Positions 35,856 through 48,379 of a DNA stretch of 64,000 nt are shown here, piece after piece. The stretch covers positions 1,590,727 to 1,654,726 of the forward strand of contig NW_019211457.1 in the NCBI RefSeq assembly GCF_002443255.2, in the 5' to 3' direction. Positions within the stretch are counted from its first letter, which is position 1; every line of letters begins with the position of its first letter. The translations under genes were made by a program, and so were the position numbers. Under the pieces are notes generated by a model. It was given only the letters and a program-made list of their open reading frames with translations, did no database searches and was not told the origin of the DNA. This DNA comes from Varroa destructor (taxonomy: Eukaryota > Arthropoda > Arachnida > Mesostigmata > Varroidae).

Positions 35856-35862
35856 GCCTCAG

Positions 35863-35904
35863 TCTCATCTGTGATACTGAGCCGTTCAGAGCTTGGCACT
35901 CAAG
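35863..35904 (+). CDS. penultimate exon of a spliced gene (best-supported gene piece)
   Basis: Not recognised by family. A 42-base exon lies between a good acceptor (CTTTGGTCTGTGCCTCAG, ending 35862) and a donor (CAAG then GTTTGT). In the phase that joins to the next exon it reads SSVILSRSELGTQ, beginning with two codon bases and ending with one. The intron that follows is only 81 bases, a common size for compact invertebrate introns, and ends in TTATTGTTCGCAG. The alternative phase, with a different upstream exon, would stop after about seven codons in the next exon. Confidence 0.38.
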
Positions 35905-35985
35905 GTTTGTCTTTATTGCCTACCTCGATTCGTCGGCAAGCCTTAGCACTGCCTAGTCTTGTCTCATCTCCGTTATTGTTCGCAG

Positions 35986-36110
35986 TAGCCCAATTCAAGC
36001 CGATTGCTGAAGCTTTCAAATACTCGCACAAAGACAGAGACGATGCAATCGGCAGCATGGCGAAAGCTGAGGCTTTGGCAGCGGCCAGTGAGATCCTCAC
36101 TCGGCTGTAA
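35986..36110 (+). CDS. terminal exon of a spliced gene
   Basis: Not recognised by family. After TTATTGTTCGCAG the exon completes a Val codon split by the intron and reads AQFKPIAEAFKYSHKDRDDA, continues with an Ala/Glu-rich helical tail (MAKAEALAAASEILTRL), and ends at TAA (36108-36110). The tail pattern is that of an alpha-helical or coiled-coil C-terminus. A variant poly(A) signal ATTAAA lies at 36138-36143, 28 bases after the stop, followed by GT-rich sequence near 36156-36164. A phase-compatible short intron, open frame, stop and poly(A) signal in order make this the strongest gene evidence in the window. Confidence 0.45.
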
Positions 36111-36137
36111 ACAAGAGAACTACCGAACGAGATCTTA

Positions 36138-36143
36138 ATTAAA
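36138..36143 (+). terminator. ATTAAA poly(A) signal candidate
   Basis: ATTAAA is the commonest variant of AATAAA. It follows the TAA of the terminal exon at 36110 by 28 bases, and a GTGTGGTG element lies about 15 bases further on, the usual order for a cleavage site. The motif alone is common by chance in A+T-rich DNA; its position is what gives it weight. Confidence 0.35.
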
Positions 36144-39100
36144 ATACTACTTCCGCGTGTGGTGACGCAAGGGCTTTTGCACGAATCCCCCTTACCCTTT
36201 TCTCGCTGCCAGATGCCAGTGTCGATAGTTCCAAATGTTGCACGGACTTGCCCTGGTTTTGGTACGTGCTACCTATTCCATGATCTGCGCAATGCAATCA
36301 TGAGTGTGTCGAAACTATGAAAGTTAAAGACACCGCCTAGCAAAAGCTGACCTTATTCATTGATTTTAGCGGCCGGCTGGATATTTGCGATACGCAGAGA
36401 AGCTTCTAACAAAGGCCAAACAGACTGCAGACTAAGTGCTGCCGGTGTCCAGCGTTTCGCTATGGCCCCTGTCCTGAGCTCTTCACTCATATCGACGATG
36501 AGATAGATGATTGGATGTGGAGCCTACGTCGGGTTTCGCACATAGTGGACTGGGTTGTACTGAATTGCGTTTGTTTTTCTATGCATCGTCGAAATGTTGT
36601 AAGTATGTCTGGTCTGCCGCTGTCAGCTGCTACTGAGTGCTCAGGGCTGAACATCAATCTCTCATATGGATTGTGTATATGCGGGACACTGAGGGATCTT
36701 TGGATAATCTTCGTTTATTTTTAATATTCCTCGTATTTGAATGCTGCTGCTGTTGTAAGATACACCACTCTAGAGCTTGAAGGCAATAGCTCTAATTCTA
36801 CTAATTCAGGTGGCAACGACGATATGATTACTATCTATGGAAGATAAGACTTACCGAAGGCGAAGAGCTTTCTAAGATATCAATGCTCAGATAAGCAATA
36901 GATAATGGAGGAGGAGGAGAGAACCGCACCTATGAAGTAGAGGCGTTATTGCTCTTTGCAAAGCTGTTAGATCGAACAGTACTTGGGATTACTTTTAGCA
37001 AAAAATATAATGCAAAATTAAATTTTAACTATTATTAGTATTATACTGTTATTATTACTAAAATATAACTAAATTTACAGTCATTTACTATCAGTGGCTC
37101 ACCTTTTTGAGCAAACACGAAAAAAATAGGTTTAGCTTAAAAATTCATTGAACTTTCATCGGGTTTTTTTTTTCTTTATTTGGGTAAACTACATAGGCAA
37201 CGTTCGATACAAAAACTTCCATAAGAAATATTTGATTGGTTATTACTAATTTCTATTTACTCCAAAAATTAGAATCGGAAGCTTCCTGTTGCCTAATTGG
37301 TCTACTTATTTCTACCGAAATGACGCGGGGGCACACAATTTACCCATTTATAACCTTTCCCGTCTCGCTCGCATCCGACTTCCCCTCCGTCATATAACAT
37401 TTTAGTGATTTCTGCTTTTTTCACTCGTCACCGCGCTCAAACTTCAGCGATTTCCTCCTTTATGACCCATGTTATTTCTGCTGTAACTTGTTCAAAACGT
37501 TTTAAAATTATTGCCCACATCCCTTTAACTCAACTTGCCTTTCGTGGGGCAAATTTAAAACTTCAGCCGCACCACCCCCGGAAGCATCCTTTCCCCGACA
37601 TTTCGTTTTGCCACGTCTTTCAAGACACTCCTGTTCCAACTCATCCATTTTGTCCCGTCTTGCCATAGTTCTTCCTCACATACTTAAACCGTTTTCCTTC
37701 TTCATCAGTTCAGCTTTTTTCAGTCTGTACTCGCGCCTCAACGCAGTCTCCTACCGTTTCAATTACACGGAGATTATATGGATAATTAATAATTACCGTC
37801 TGCGACAGACGGCTAGGATTTCGCGAGGTTGTCGCCTTCGCTACTTCAACGTGTTCACTGCCTTCTTTCGATCGCTTCCCAGAATAAAGACAGAATTACC
37901 CTGTCTCAACCTCGTCAACATTTAATGGTGATGCGAAGTGACCCCGCTACGAACGTTTACGTAGAGATGAATTCAGCCGCGGTGGAAGTTTGTTCCTTGT
38001 GGGCTTATCGATGCTTTGTAAGCAAATTTGTATAAGTGGAATTGTCGTTTCTGCGCGGCTGTAGTCGAGTTTAGTTCACTGGAAAATGCTAGATATAGCG
38101 TAACAGTGCTGCTAATGGCGATCTGGCGAAGTATTTAATGAAAAAATACTTCATATCGTATTCAGCGAACGTATTTATATGTGAGAGTATCCATATACAC
38201 ACGTACACATTTGGCTATAGAGTGTAATAAAGATTAACTTGCTTCCGTTTACTTCAGCTTGAGTGTACTGATCAACTTGAAGTTTTGGGCCGTAATATAC
38301 AATGTGCAGTGATTTGTTGACCGTAAATAAAAATAACCGTCTGTATTTTTTTTATGGCCATCGTATAATATTAATCTACTGCTAAAGGTGGCTATGTCTC
38401 TAGAATCAACAATAGCTGGACCTAATTTTGCCGATCTCCCGGCCTTCTTTAGTAATCATCAAAAACAAGCACCACAGACACCACCATAAATACAAACCAT
38501 CACTATGAAACAGAAATAGGTAGATAAATAGAGAATTAAGAAGTAAGTTACTGAACTAATCTGAGATTACTTCCATCGTATCGGACAGAGCGATTACTAC
38601 TATTAGTATTAACTATTAAATAAAGCCATCTTGAGAATTGTTTCTCACCGAATGAACGATATGAAGCGCCGTCACGAGCTTGGCTCCTATTAGTTTCTGG
38701 CGAAAGATTACCTTGTCTTTTTATTTGCATAGGTATGTTAGCATAAGTTTATTTTTTATGTTACTGTTTTCATTAATTAACGGTAAAATATACAGAGCAT
38801 TAAGTTATATGATTGTAGTTAGCTCTTGCACAGATAGCTAATGTCTAATGAGATAAATTGTACACACTAATGCGTCGAATAGACGTTCCTTTTATTCATT
38901 GTCCACAATTTTCTTTTTTATGTTCATTTAGAGTGTTCTGTCTAACTCCTGCTTACCAAAATATCCTGTACGCCAACTTAGTTCAATAGCAGTAAGTTAT
39001 CTTCCGCAAGCGCGACATTATACTTTTCAGTTCTTGCCATCACTTGTACCCGTACTACATCATACAAACAACCACTCAGACTAACCAGCTCTGAACCGTT

Positions 39101-39502
39101 TCAATAAAGCTTTTCCACCATCATTCAACGTCCCCTAACCCGCCATCTAATTAGGCGGCGTAATCCGCGACGATGGTTGGTTCCCCCCAATCGCAAAACT
39201 TTATTTCCGTTTCATCTTCTGCCTTTACTTCCGCCGTCTCAGCCCCGTTGAAGTAGGCGGCTCGCCCACTTCGATGAGAAGCTGTGGTGGTTATGTCGTG
39301 GCTTGTTTCCGCTATCGTGCCCCACTACCATCGAGGAGTGAGCTCACCGTGTGTTTGTTATTTATATTGAGGTTAAACTTGGGCATAGCTGAAGCATGGA
39401 AGTATTGGCGAGGTGCAGGCGATGTCAGTTCGAGATGCTGCCCTGGGTGGGGGGTGTGTGAATTGAAAAGCGAATATGTAGACCGCGAAGGAACATTTCT
39501 GT

Positions 39503-39597
39503 AGTTGTTTCTGTTGATGTTGCTGCTGCTGTTGTTGTTATTCTTGTTATGACGATGGTTGCTGCCTCGCTAATGTTGTCGCTGTTGTCAATAGCAG
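39503..39597. repeat. degenerate GTT/GCT trinucleotide repeat
   Basis: Interrupted GTTGCTGCTGCTGTTGTTGTT-type sequence, decaying to both sides. No open frame uses it as a polyamino-acid tract with good borders. Confidence 0.55.
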
Positions 39598-42192
39598 CAA
39601 ATTTTATTTAAAGCCTTTTCCGATTGTCTTACCACTTCCTTCTCGAGCAAAGAATTTGCCACGTCGAATCATGCGCTCTGAAAGTATTCTCCCGCCCTTC
39701 GCACCTCTGGGTCTTGTCTCTTCAACCCGTTTTCGTTGTTCCCCTTTTTCGTGGCATTTCACCTCCGCTTCGGGTCGGCCCCTCCCGACACACCACTATC
39801 AGCTTTCCAACAACTCACAGCTCGAGCCCGTCAACAGCCTTCTGGATCGACTCGATGCCCCCTACTGTTCTACTGCAACCAAATGCAAGCAAACATGTGG
39901 AACAGCTATAGAGAAGATACGAGAAAGCCTTCAACCGGTCTCTCAAAGCTGCTAAAACTGCCGATGGCGCCGGCACCTGGTTTCGGACGACGGCGTCGGC
40001 CCCTTAACAGGACATGACCTGACATAACTCTAATAAGGCGTTGGCACTAGAAAGTGCAGTGCGGACAAACCAACAGTAAAACTGTCGATTGAGTTGAACA
40101 AAAGGCTATATGAGTGATGCGATTCTGACCGCTACGTAATGGAAATTGTGATAGACTAAATGCGAATCATGAAAATTATTTTTCGTGTATTTAACGAATA
40201 TTGTAGGGGTTTTTCGCGATTTTATCCTACCGATTCACCTGTACTCATCGTTATGTCGGTACTAGTCTTGCTATGCATGTATTGATGGGGCTTCCTTCAC
40301 TTACGTATTGGTTGGTGTGGAAGCAATAGCGATCGACTGGTTGGTTATGGCAGCAAATGCTTACCCCCTTCGAGCCTATACCCCCAGTCGTCCCGTCTAC
40401 TTACCCCCGCCCGATTTTTAAGGTTCGTTCGTTTGAAAGCCACAATATAAAGGTATTAGTAATAGTAGTAAGAGCTTGTAGCCGTTCCGTCGAGGTAGTG
40501 CTGCTGCCAGCAGACGCTAAGCGTTTATCGAGGCCAGCTGCTGAGTGTGCTAAGGACTTGTAGGCCTGCAACCCTTCTCTCTATCATTCAACTTCTCTAC
40601 CTCACTTCTGTAGGCTTGATGTGTGTTATAGGAAGGAGCTCACGAGAGCGACAGGCTTTGCCACTATCGCCCTCGCCCACGAAGACCCCGTTGCTACTGC
40701 TGCGCCTGGAGAAATAGGTCGCCGAAATAATTTCCCAGACAGTTGACGCTACGGAGGGGAGCAAGAGAACTCGAAACACGGGGCATGGTTCCTTGTATTG
40801 AGGGACTCGCGCCGGATCAAGGGGCAGCCATCAGAAGCCTCAGGCATCCTCGAGCGTCCCCTCTCATTCTCGTCTTGCTGCGCGAAACTGAACTCGCTCA
40901 ATGAAGACTAACGCGATCGAATCAATGTGAATAAAGGTGGGCAGCGGGAAAATAGAGGAAACCCTTCCCGGAGAAAAGAAGCCGCCTGCACAGCCTCTCT
41001 TGCCCATGGACACCAGCAAGAGGTGCGCACCTATTCACGGGATGCTGCAACGCTTTAGAGTGGAGTCGTCAAGCGCCTCGTAGGTACAGCTTCCGAAGTT
41101 CTTCCTTGTTGTCAGCCATTGTTACAGACAGGACATGAGTTTTGAAAGTGTTATCGTTTTGAGAGTGCAAGCACATTATAGGTACTTGCCTAGATAAGTA
41201 GTACAAGTCGATGCCCGCAATAGACTATTCGAAGGCGTAAGAAAGAAGGGAAACAACTATTGCTTACTGGCCAACAAGGAAAAAAGATAATTTTACTTAC
41301 ATCTAGTGCTGCTAAGGGCCTTATTTGCACACTGCGCGCTGTCGAACAAATATGGATGACTGGGATAGGACTAGTGAACTCCAATAAGCCCAGCAGAAAT
41401 ACATAAAGTAATACAAGGCAATAACATTTAGATGAGTGGGTAGAATTAACTTGTGTTCATGTTTTTCTAGAGGATGCTTTGCTCCTTGTGTTAACGGCCT
41501 ACCAGGCCACTCACTCCAATAGCATCGAAGTCTTCAGAAAATCATTTTTATTACTCTAGGTAACCCTTTGTAATTTGTTTCCTTCAGGCCAATGGGTCCT
41601 TACATTATGTCCTTTACAAATTTTTTCCATTACTCCATTTCACATTGCTGCGTGTTTAACTATAGATGCGGCGTGGCCTAGTAGGTTAATACGTATATCT
41701 TTAGGAGCCTTACCTTAGTAATCACTAAGTAACAAGCATGTAATGACGCTGGTTAGGTTAGGATAAGATTAACATTTCAGCGTGGGATTATTATCAAAAA
41801 GATAATAACAGAGAACTGAGGACAAATAAATAATCATTATTAAAATGAACATCCGGTTGTATGATTACCACTCTGTCTCGTAGGTTTTTTGGAAAGAGCC
41901 GAAATCAGTTTAGGGAGACCCACTTCGGTTCGATTTCTGATGAGCCAGGGTCTTTGACGCTGCATTTAAAACAAGGTAGCTTTGTAGACTTATTCACACA
42001 AATATAATACGTAAAGATTCTATAAAAAGAAATGGGCTTATCCATTAAAATAACTAGCTATTGAAGCTGTTTTCTGCCAACTTTCTGCAATTACCTTCAT
42101 TTACCAATGGGTCTGCACATTAGCAGCGGCTAGTGAACAACAAGCATGTTGACAGCAGCTACTAATTCCTATTGTGTTAACAGTCACAAATG

Positions 42193-42205
42193 TTTTTTTT
42201 TTTTT
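42193..42205. repeat. T13 homopolymer
   Basis: Thirteen consecutive T in otherwise mixed sequence. Confidence 0.85.
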
Positions 42206-42361
42206 ATATTACCAGCAACTCAGTGTGGACGTATTTTTTCCACTCATTTTCTATTTTTCGATGATTTTAACATGATCGTATAGGTTTCGTAGACTTCGAG
42301 CTTCGTTATCGCGTGTTTTACAACGCCTGAAAATAACTTTTAGTTCTCCTGAGCGCTATAG

Positions 42362-42529
42362 ACTACGCCGCATTCTCTCCTGGGAGCCGAGGAATGGTTC
42401 CTGGCTGTTTCAGTTGTCACCGTTGTACGCATTATCCAGGTTCAGTTCAACGCCAGCGTAGGCCAGTGCAAGCTTGGCATAGCGTCGACTTATTTATGGG
42501 GCCGGTGGCGGCGTTGGAGGGTTGGCTGA
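42362..42529 (+). CDS. candidate exon with hydrophobic segment, unknown product
   Basis: Not recognised. After an acceptor-like GAGCGCTATAG (ending 42361) one frame is open for 55 codons to TGA at 42527-42529. It includes EEWFLAVSVVTVVRIIQVQF followed by NASVGQCKLGIAS, an N-glycosylation-type site after a hydrophobic run, which would suit a secreted or membrane protein. No ATG lies within it. A second forward frame (to 42669) and a reverse frame (42447-42653) are open across the same DNA, and the acceptor has a poor pyrimidine tract, so the call is weak. Confidence 0.2.
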   Translation, partial: TTPHSLLGAEEWFLAVSVVTVVRIIQVQFNASVGQCKLGIASTYLWGRWRRWRVG

Positions 42530-45390
42530 CAAAGGAAACAATGTATAGGCACGAAGTGCTCCGAGGCTTCAGAGTTGTGTTGCCAAACTTAAGGGAGCTC
42601 GCTTGGAGACGCCTGCGACGGGTCGCCTTCATCGAGCCGAAGAGTGGGAGCATCTTTAATTTTCTCTAATTGATCTAGTTTAATTTGAAAGAATGGCTTC
42701 GCTACCTAATCCGGCACAGTAGTGAGAGAGGGGTGATGGAATCTAAAGCAAAGAAGCATAGCAATGTCTAGTCGACTTCAAGGTCTCATCAGATGAAGAT
42801 AGGAAGAACGGTAGTCCTGCTGTTGTTGCAATGCTTCTGTGCTCTTTCGAAGCTCAGCCTAAGGTAGTTGTGCAACCATCGGGTGTAAAGACTACGGAAG
42901 ACAATGCTTAACAGAGACTTGTAAGTTAGCAACTTCGCCAATTCATAGGCGTAACACTGTATGCAAAAAGGAAGGTACTGAATAGGACATCTCCCTGAGA
43001 CGGCGGTAATGAGCATTTCGCTGTTGTCTCGACGGCCGTCACCGGGAAATATATGTACAGCATCACAGGCCAAACAATATAAACCCATCTATCTGTATCA
43101 CGGTGCCAGATACGAGAGGAAACGGGTGAGGCGCACAGGGCAAGATACCTCTACGATAAAAAAAAGAACTGCTTCAATGTAATCCTTTTGACATCACGTC
43201 TTAGTGCAGAAAAGGGCTTCACTAAAGCCGGTATGAGAAAAATATCTAGTATATACGCAAAAACCCATTCATTTCGTGAATATTGTATGCCGTCTCGGCA
43301 TAAAATTTACTAACTATTTTATATTTGAATTGTTACAGTTTAGATCAGGTCCCTGCCAATATATTTCGATTGTTTCTGGTAGTGGTCAATGTATGTGTGG
43401 GGTAAGCAACATTGGTAATGCTAGAAAAATTGTAATGATCCAACTTAATACGATTATCGGCGTTATCTAATCGGTGTTTTAGAATTCGCACCCGGCTTTC
43501 AGTCTCGAATATTTCATAACTTTAAATCTTGAGACAAAATAAAAGAAAAAAAAAAAAACGAAAGCCCTAGCCTCCACGGGGCTCATGCTACTTTTGCGTA
43601 TCTCATATCACGATGAAGCCCAATCACCATCAAAGCTGATACTTATGTCCGCATTGCTTTCATCAGTACGTTTTCAAGCAGTATCGCACTTCACTGCTGC
43701 CATCATCCACTCTATTTTCTGTTGTCACAACATGCTATAGTACCTCCAATAACATTGCGAACAGCCAAGCAAAGCTTAAATAGTCCCACTTGACCCAGCA
43801 AACGAATAGCCAATACTTGACTGATTTGCCTGGCCCAGCTTCTTTCCGAATATTTTATTCATTGTGTTAGAGAAATGTTAATCCAGTGAGTTGAGTAGGC
43901 TAAGAAAAAAGCTATGGTATTGCTGCCCAAAATATTCGGCCGTCCTTCGTCATATTTTCACTAGAAATGTGAAATAGCATGAAATAGAAGCGCTGCTACA
44001 TAGACAAGTCTATGAAGTCTTCTCATATTGAAAGCTATTTCCGGATCTCCTCTATAGGTCTAGTCCAGGCTCGCCCTGGACCCAACATCAAAAGCACTAT
44101 TCCTGGTCTCACATTCAGTGGGACATATTTCGTACCCTTTGCCGTATATCTGTAGGCTGGGCAGCGTAGCAAATCCAGCTGTAACACCTATGCTTACTTA
44201 CAATAACATGCTTAGCGCCGCAAGCTCTCATTTCTCCCCCATGTTAAACGATCCCCTTTACCGCAAATTCCAAGCAGCCGTTACCGGAAAGCTTAACCGA
44301 TCCAGTTTCATTTAAAGAATGCTGTCCAATCACAATAGATTTAGGCATAAAGGAATAACTGAAGGAAAGAAATGGCACGTGATATATTGAGGCAGTGAAC
44401 ACCTCATGCCTTTTAATTCTTCCTGTCCCAGTTCTAATTCCTTCCATAGAAACACAGTGTGCGGACATCCCTACGTACATATATATAGAAGCCCACAAAG
44501 GCCATAGCGAGGCCACATCCCTGTTTTCCGTTATGCAGCTTCATAGCATGCTCCCTTTTAAACATGTCCCATTTTCTCCTTTGTCAAACACCATGTCCTA
44601 GTCTCCGTTTCGACATACTATCTGCCTCTGTACCTGCCTAGCTATTCCCGTTTCTCTTAAACCGCCAGCTATAGCACTTCTTGCCCTTCTCCTAAAGTCC
44701 TCTTCCGTTTTCGCCTCCTCAAAGCCCCTTCACCTGCCTTTAGTCCCTCTCTATAGCGTTTATCCCTAACCCGTATCTAGCTCTTTCCTCTCGTGCATCG
44801 CTCGCCGCCTCCAATAGGCATTAACAGTAAGACTAGACGACAATACCTGTGCCAGCGCTCGCCTTGTACTAAGGACCTATAAATGACAAGGAGCGACATG
44901 AGGCTTCCTATGAAAGGGACGCCATCGGGAAATAGACAAGCTTGGATGGAGATCGCGGGAGAATTAAGGAAGGAGAACAAAAATGAAAGAACTGATAGAG
45001 TAAAAGGAGAATCGGTTGGCTCGCGTAAGTCCGGAGGTTGCGCCATCTCCAATAGAAGAAACACTTGCCTAGGTAGACACGACATTGTGTTAGTAGATAT
45101 GTCCATTCGCAAAGGGTAGTATCACAGAAAACGGCCTATACCACCCAAACGATGGAGAAGGACGCGAAGGTATCCGGGGTGTGGAGAATACTGCACACAT
45201 ATGCAAGTGGGAAAGAGCCTTTCTAATGGGAGTTCGGATGATTTCGTCTAACTGTCCAGTAGTAGTAGTATGCTGTTGCTGTCGGCTTTCGAGTCGGTAC
45301 CATCAGCAGCCTTCGGACTCATCGTCTTCCTCCGATGAGGTATTCCCGATTCAACGGCGGATGTGGGCTCGGCTTCCTCTCCTCTTATAT

Positions 45391-45405
45391 CCCCCCCCCC
45401 CCCCC
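45391..45405. repeat. C15 homopolymer
   Basis: Fifteen consecutive C, about 120 bases after a short (AGT)n run at 45257-45271. Confidence 0.9.
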
Positions 45406-47538
45406 AAATATTAGAAGTAAACACTGTAGACGGAGGCTATCCTTTCCTCTCTCTTTAGTTTCTTTTCGTGGGCCCGACTGGGCCCAGATTGTTAAAGGAA
45501 GACAGCGTCGTAGACATAGTAGGACAGGACATTCAGGACAAGGGTAGGATTGAGAGTATTCTGCAGTGACCCCAGCAGGACGAGGTGAAACATGAGTAAG
45601 CGATAGAGAGCGTTATCGATATAGTTTGGCATCTGTATGACAATTACATTAACGAAATGGCGTGGGAACGTATTAATCAGGGCCGTAATGGAAAAATGAA
45701 TATGCGTTTAATGCTTTTAAAGCGGTTTTGCGTAACTTTTTGTGCTATCTTACCGTATCTATAATCTGTGTTGAATCTTAATTTGTCTGTCTTGGCTTCA
45801 TTGTGATAATATTTTGTTAATTTTAAACATTATCTTGCTGTTGGTATACTATTGATCGACAACAGACCATTCATAAATTCCTGAATTTCTTCAGATCCTT
45901 TTACATCGTGTGGTCCACATTAGACCAACGCTGGCTTCGTACAAGTTCAGAAATGCAGTATTATCGTACCCCTCTATCACAAGCTGATTGTCGCCAACAA
46001 GCGATCTTGTTTTTTCTGAAAAAGACGCTTGCCTGGCAACTTTAAGGTGGCCGCTCAGAACGTCAGCCCAGAACAGGTTTGGGTGTTCTCGCCAAGCGGC
46101 ATCATTCGGGGCCGAAAACAACGGATTGTCTTGCTTTTAAATTCCGCCCCTTTCTTCCTTTTAGCTGGGAATAACTCCCATCTTGTCTTGGGTTGCGCTG
46201 GGGAGTCGTCGTAGCGGTAGTTAGCGGGGGTCGGCTACCGTTTCCGCCTCCTTTTAAGCCTTATCCCTCATTCTCTGCACCCCCGGCTTTATTTCTACTG
46301 GCCGCTTTGAACACCACTGCTGGGGTAATGGCCAACGAAATACCCACCAAACCTGCATAGCTAGGCGTAAACTGCCCCTTGGCGCTTTAGCTTTCTACTA
46401 TTGCGCATACCTGGTGTAGTGGTGAAAGCCTCGAACTTTAAGATGAGCTAAATATACGTTGAAATGCATAATAGGCAGGAGTAAAGATACAAAGTACAGG
46501 GCCATTCTAACATGAACGCGCATAGAATTAAGCGTAGCTATAGTTTGATACTGAGATAGATGAGGCTTGTGTGAGGCATACTGGCATAATTTTAGCACTA
46601 ATAAACCGACTTTTGATTTATGTTTTAGTGATTCAATAAAACCATGTTTGTTACGAGTCTACTCAGTCTGTAGCATTTTGTAGCATAGAGATTATTTGCT
46701 ACATGACAAGAACTTATTGAAGACTTAAACCGATTTACGGACTGTGTTTACAAATTTTCAACAAATAGTGCAGTGCATGTAGACATTTTAGAAACTGAAA
46801 GCTATATCGCAAACCAGAAAATTACGATTATACATATATTGTATACTAGAAAGTGGGTATTATACCCTATACTAATCTACACAGCTATATTTAATTTCAG
46901 TTACCTATTGTCTTCGCAAATGAAGATTTAACGTTCTCCTTGCGTATACCGAACGCCAGTCGAACTAATACCCCTATAGCTAAGTCATAAGAAGCAATCT
47001 TTTTGTTTAGCTGTTGGTACTTATTGAATAACACAGTTGCCCCCTATGAATGCTTCAACATAAAACCGCTATAAACAAAGTCAAACGGGCCATCGATCAC
47101 CGATTGTGATGTTCTGTTCGCTGTCTTCTCGTTGACGAGCGAACGTCCGCATCTCGTTGTGCTATTTCGTTTATCTTTGCTTATTAGCCTAGCACGAGCA
47201 ACTGCGTATAAAGCTAGTAAAGGGAACGTCATACTGAGCGTTCTCCTTTCGCCTCGCTTTCCTTCTCAGATATTCCTTGTTGTATCCTTGTCTCGTTTCC
47301 GCTGAGCGTCCTTTTCATATAGCTTTTCTGTGGCAGGGATCACCCGTAGCACTCAATGAGTTCTCTTTCACTCGTTCAGTATCTCTAAGGCAAACATTTT
47401 TTGCAGTGCAGACGCCAGCAGTTCTGCTGCTCATGTGGTAACAACGCAAAGACTTGGTATATCGTCCCGTACGATGATGGTGGTCTGCTCATGGTTGTGC
47501 TGAGTGGCCGGATGACTTTGGGGTTGAAGAACACCCAC

Positions 47539-47554
47539 GGGGGGGGGGGGGGGG
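47539..47554. repeat. G16 homopolymer
   Basis: Sixteen consecutive G, the longest of the five G/C homopolymers in the window. Sequence tens of bases downstream (47588-47605) is also G-rich. Confidence 0.9.
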
Positions 47555-48265
47555 TATTGAAAGGGGTACGAGTTCTTGCGTCCTTCTCTGGGGGAGGGGT
47601 TGGGCTCCGTTGTGTTCTGTTCTGCCTCTTGGTTTATTGTTGTCCGTCCTAGTGGTTATCAGTTAGGGACTAAATGCTGTACCCATCTCGGGATCTGCAG
47701 TCATCTTGCCAGAGATCGCTACGACGCTGGATCGACTCTAGGGGGAGGCGCTGACACTGTAGGGCTGTGGCTATGCGGATGATCAGGTTTTCGTTGTTGT
47801 ACCTTTGAATCGATCGTAGATGGCCCTTTCGGTGTTCGTCGGTTATCGTCTCGTTGCTAACTAGCAAAGAACGAATAGAAGTAGACAGATAGAAAGTCAA
47901 GGGAATATGGGGGTGACGCTCTACCTCGTGAGCAAGTACCAACTAGCAGGGGTAGTCATCCCAGTTTTAGGGGTTTTGCTTGCCGAGAGTGGCTGGACAG
48001 GGCCTCGCTTACCCAATGCTACCGGTACTGTTAGCTATTAGTTTCTATGGCTCAAGTACAGAAGACACTGGCCAGGAAGATCACGAGAAGGTGAGGGGAT
48101 CATTGGAGATGAAGGTGGAGCAAAAGTCGAGAAGGAGCGCCTCTGGCCAGGGGTATCCACTCACCGCTAACTCGAGAAACAACTGTAAGATGGGATGCGC
48201 TGGCAACGGCAGCGGTGGCAGTGCCGGCAACCGTGCAGCAGAAGCCTATGACAGCAGCGAGAAGA

Positions 48266-48370
48266 TCAGTGAACCTGAAGAGGTCTGGGGTGGATAAATC
48301 TAAGGGGAGTTGAATAGGGGCCAGCAATTACCAAAATGAGAAAAAGCAGGATGCCGCTTGACTCTGCCAT
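48266..48370 (-). CDS. candidate signal-peptide exon, unknown product
   Basis: Not recognised. On the reverse strand an ATG at 48370 has an ideal context (AACC before it, G after). It opens MAESSGILLFLILVIAGPYS, a good signal peptide with a hydrophobic core at residues 7-16, and the unspliced frame ends after 34 codons. A donor-like TTTTG/GTAATT after codon 13 would suit the split-signal-peptide layout common in secreted-peptide genes, but no acceptor in the right phase was fixed. A different reverse frame continues to 48100 and has a perfect donor (GTGAGT) near 48166. The forward strand is open too. Confidence 0.2.
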   Translation of the reverse strand: MAESSGILLFLILVIAGPYSTPLRFIHPRPLQVH

Positions 48371-48379
48371 GGTTAGCAG

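Larger units (their letters stand above)
36170..42355. other. long stretch without an assignable gene
   Basis: 37.0-37.1 kb is A+T-rich with ATT-type words. 37.4-37.7 and 39.6-39.9 kb are pyrimidine-rich with overlapping forward frames (37405-37925 and 39624-40017), all without good borders. A degenerate GTT/GCT repeat lies at 39503-39597. 40.35-41.1 kb is GC-richer, with short frames on both strands. 41.4-42.3 kb is plain. No RNA gene was recognised. Confidence 0.35.
42540..48260. other. long stretch without an assignable gene
   Basis: Many 60-110 codon frames overlap on both strands (for example 44777-45119 and 47980-48327) with no decisive borders. A 7-bp hairpin (GTCCAGG/CCTGGAC) lies at 44063-44081. 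A C15 and a G16 homopolymer lie at 45391 and 47539. 45.6-47.3 kb is A+T-leaning with nothing distinct except short chance frames. Confidence 0.35.

Noticed and set aside
41674..41693. tRNA A-box-like sequence (TGGCCTAGTAGGTTAATACG)
   Set aside because: It resembles the A box, but no D-stem complement, anticodon arm, B box or acceptor stem can be built around it.
41753..41762. Two TTAGG units as arthropod-type telomeric repeat
   Set aside because: Only two copies, internal, and easily explained by chance.
47980..48297. Forward 105-codon Gly/Ser/Glu-rich frame
   Set aside because: It overlaps reverse frames with a better start context and splice donor, and it has no borders of its own.
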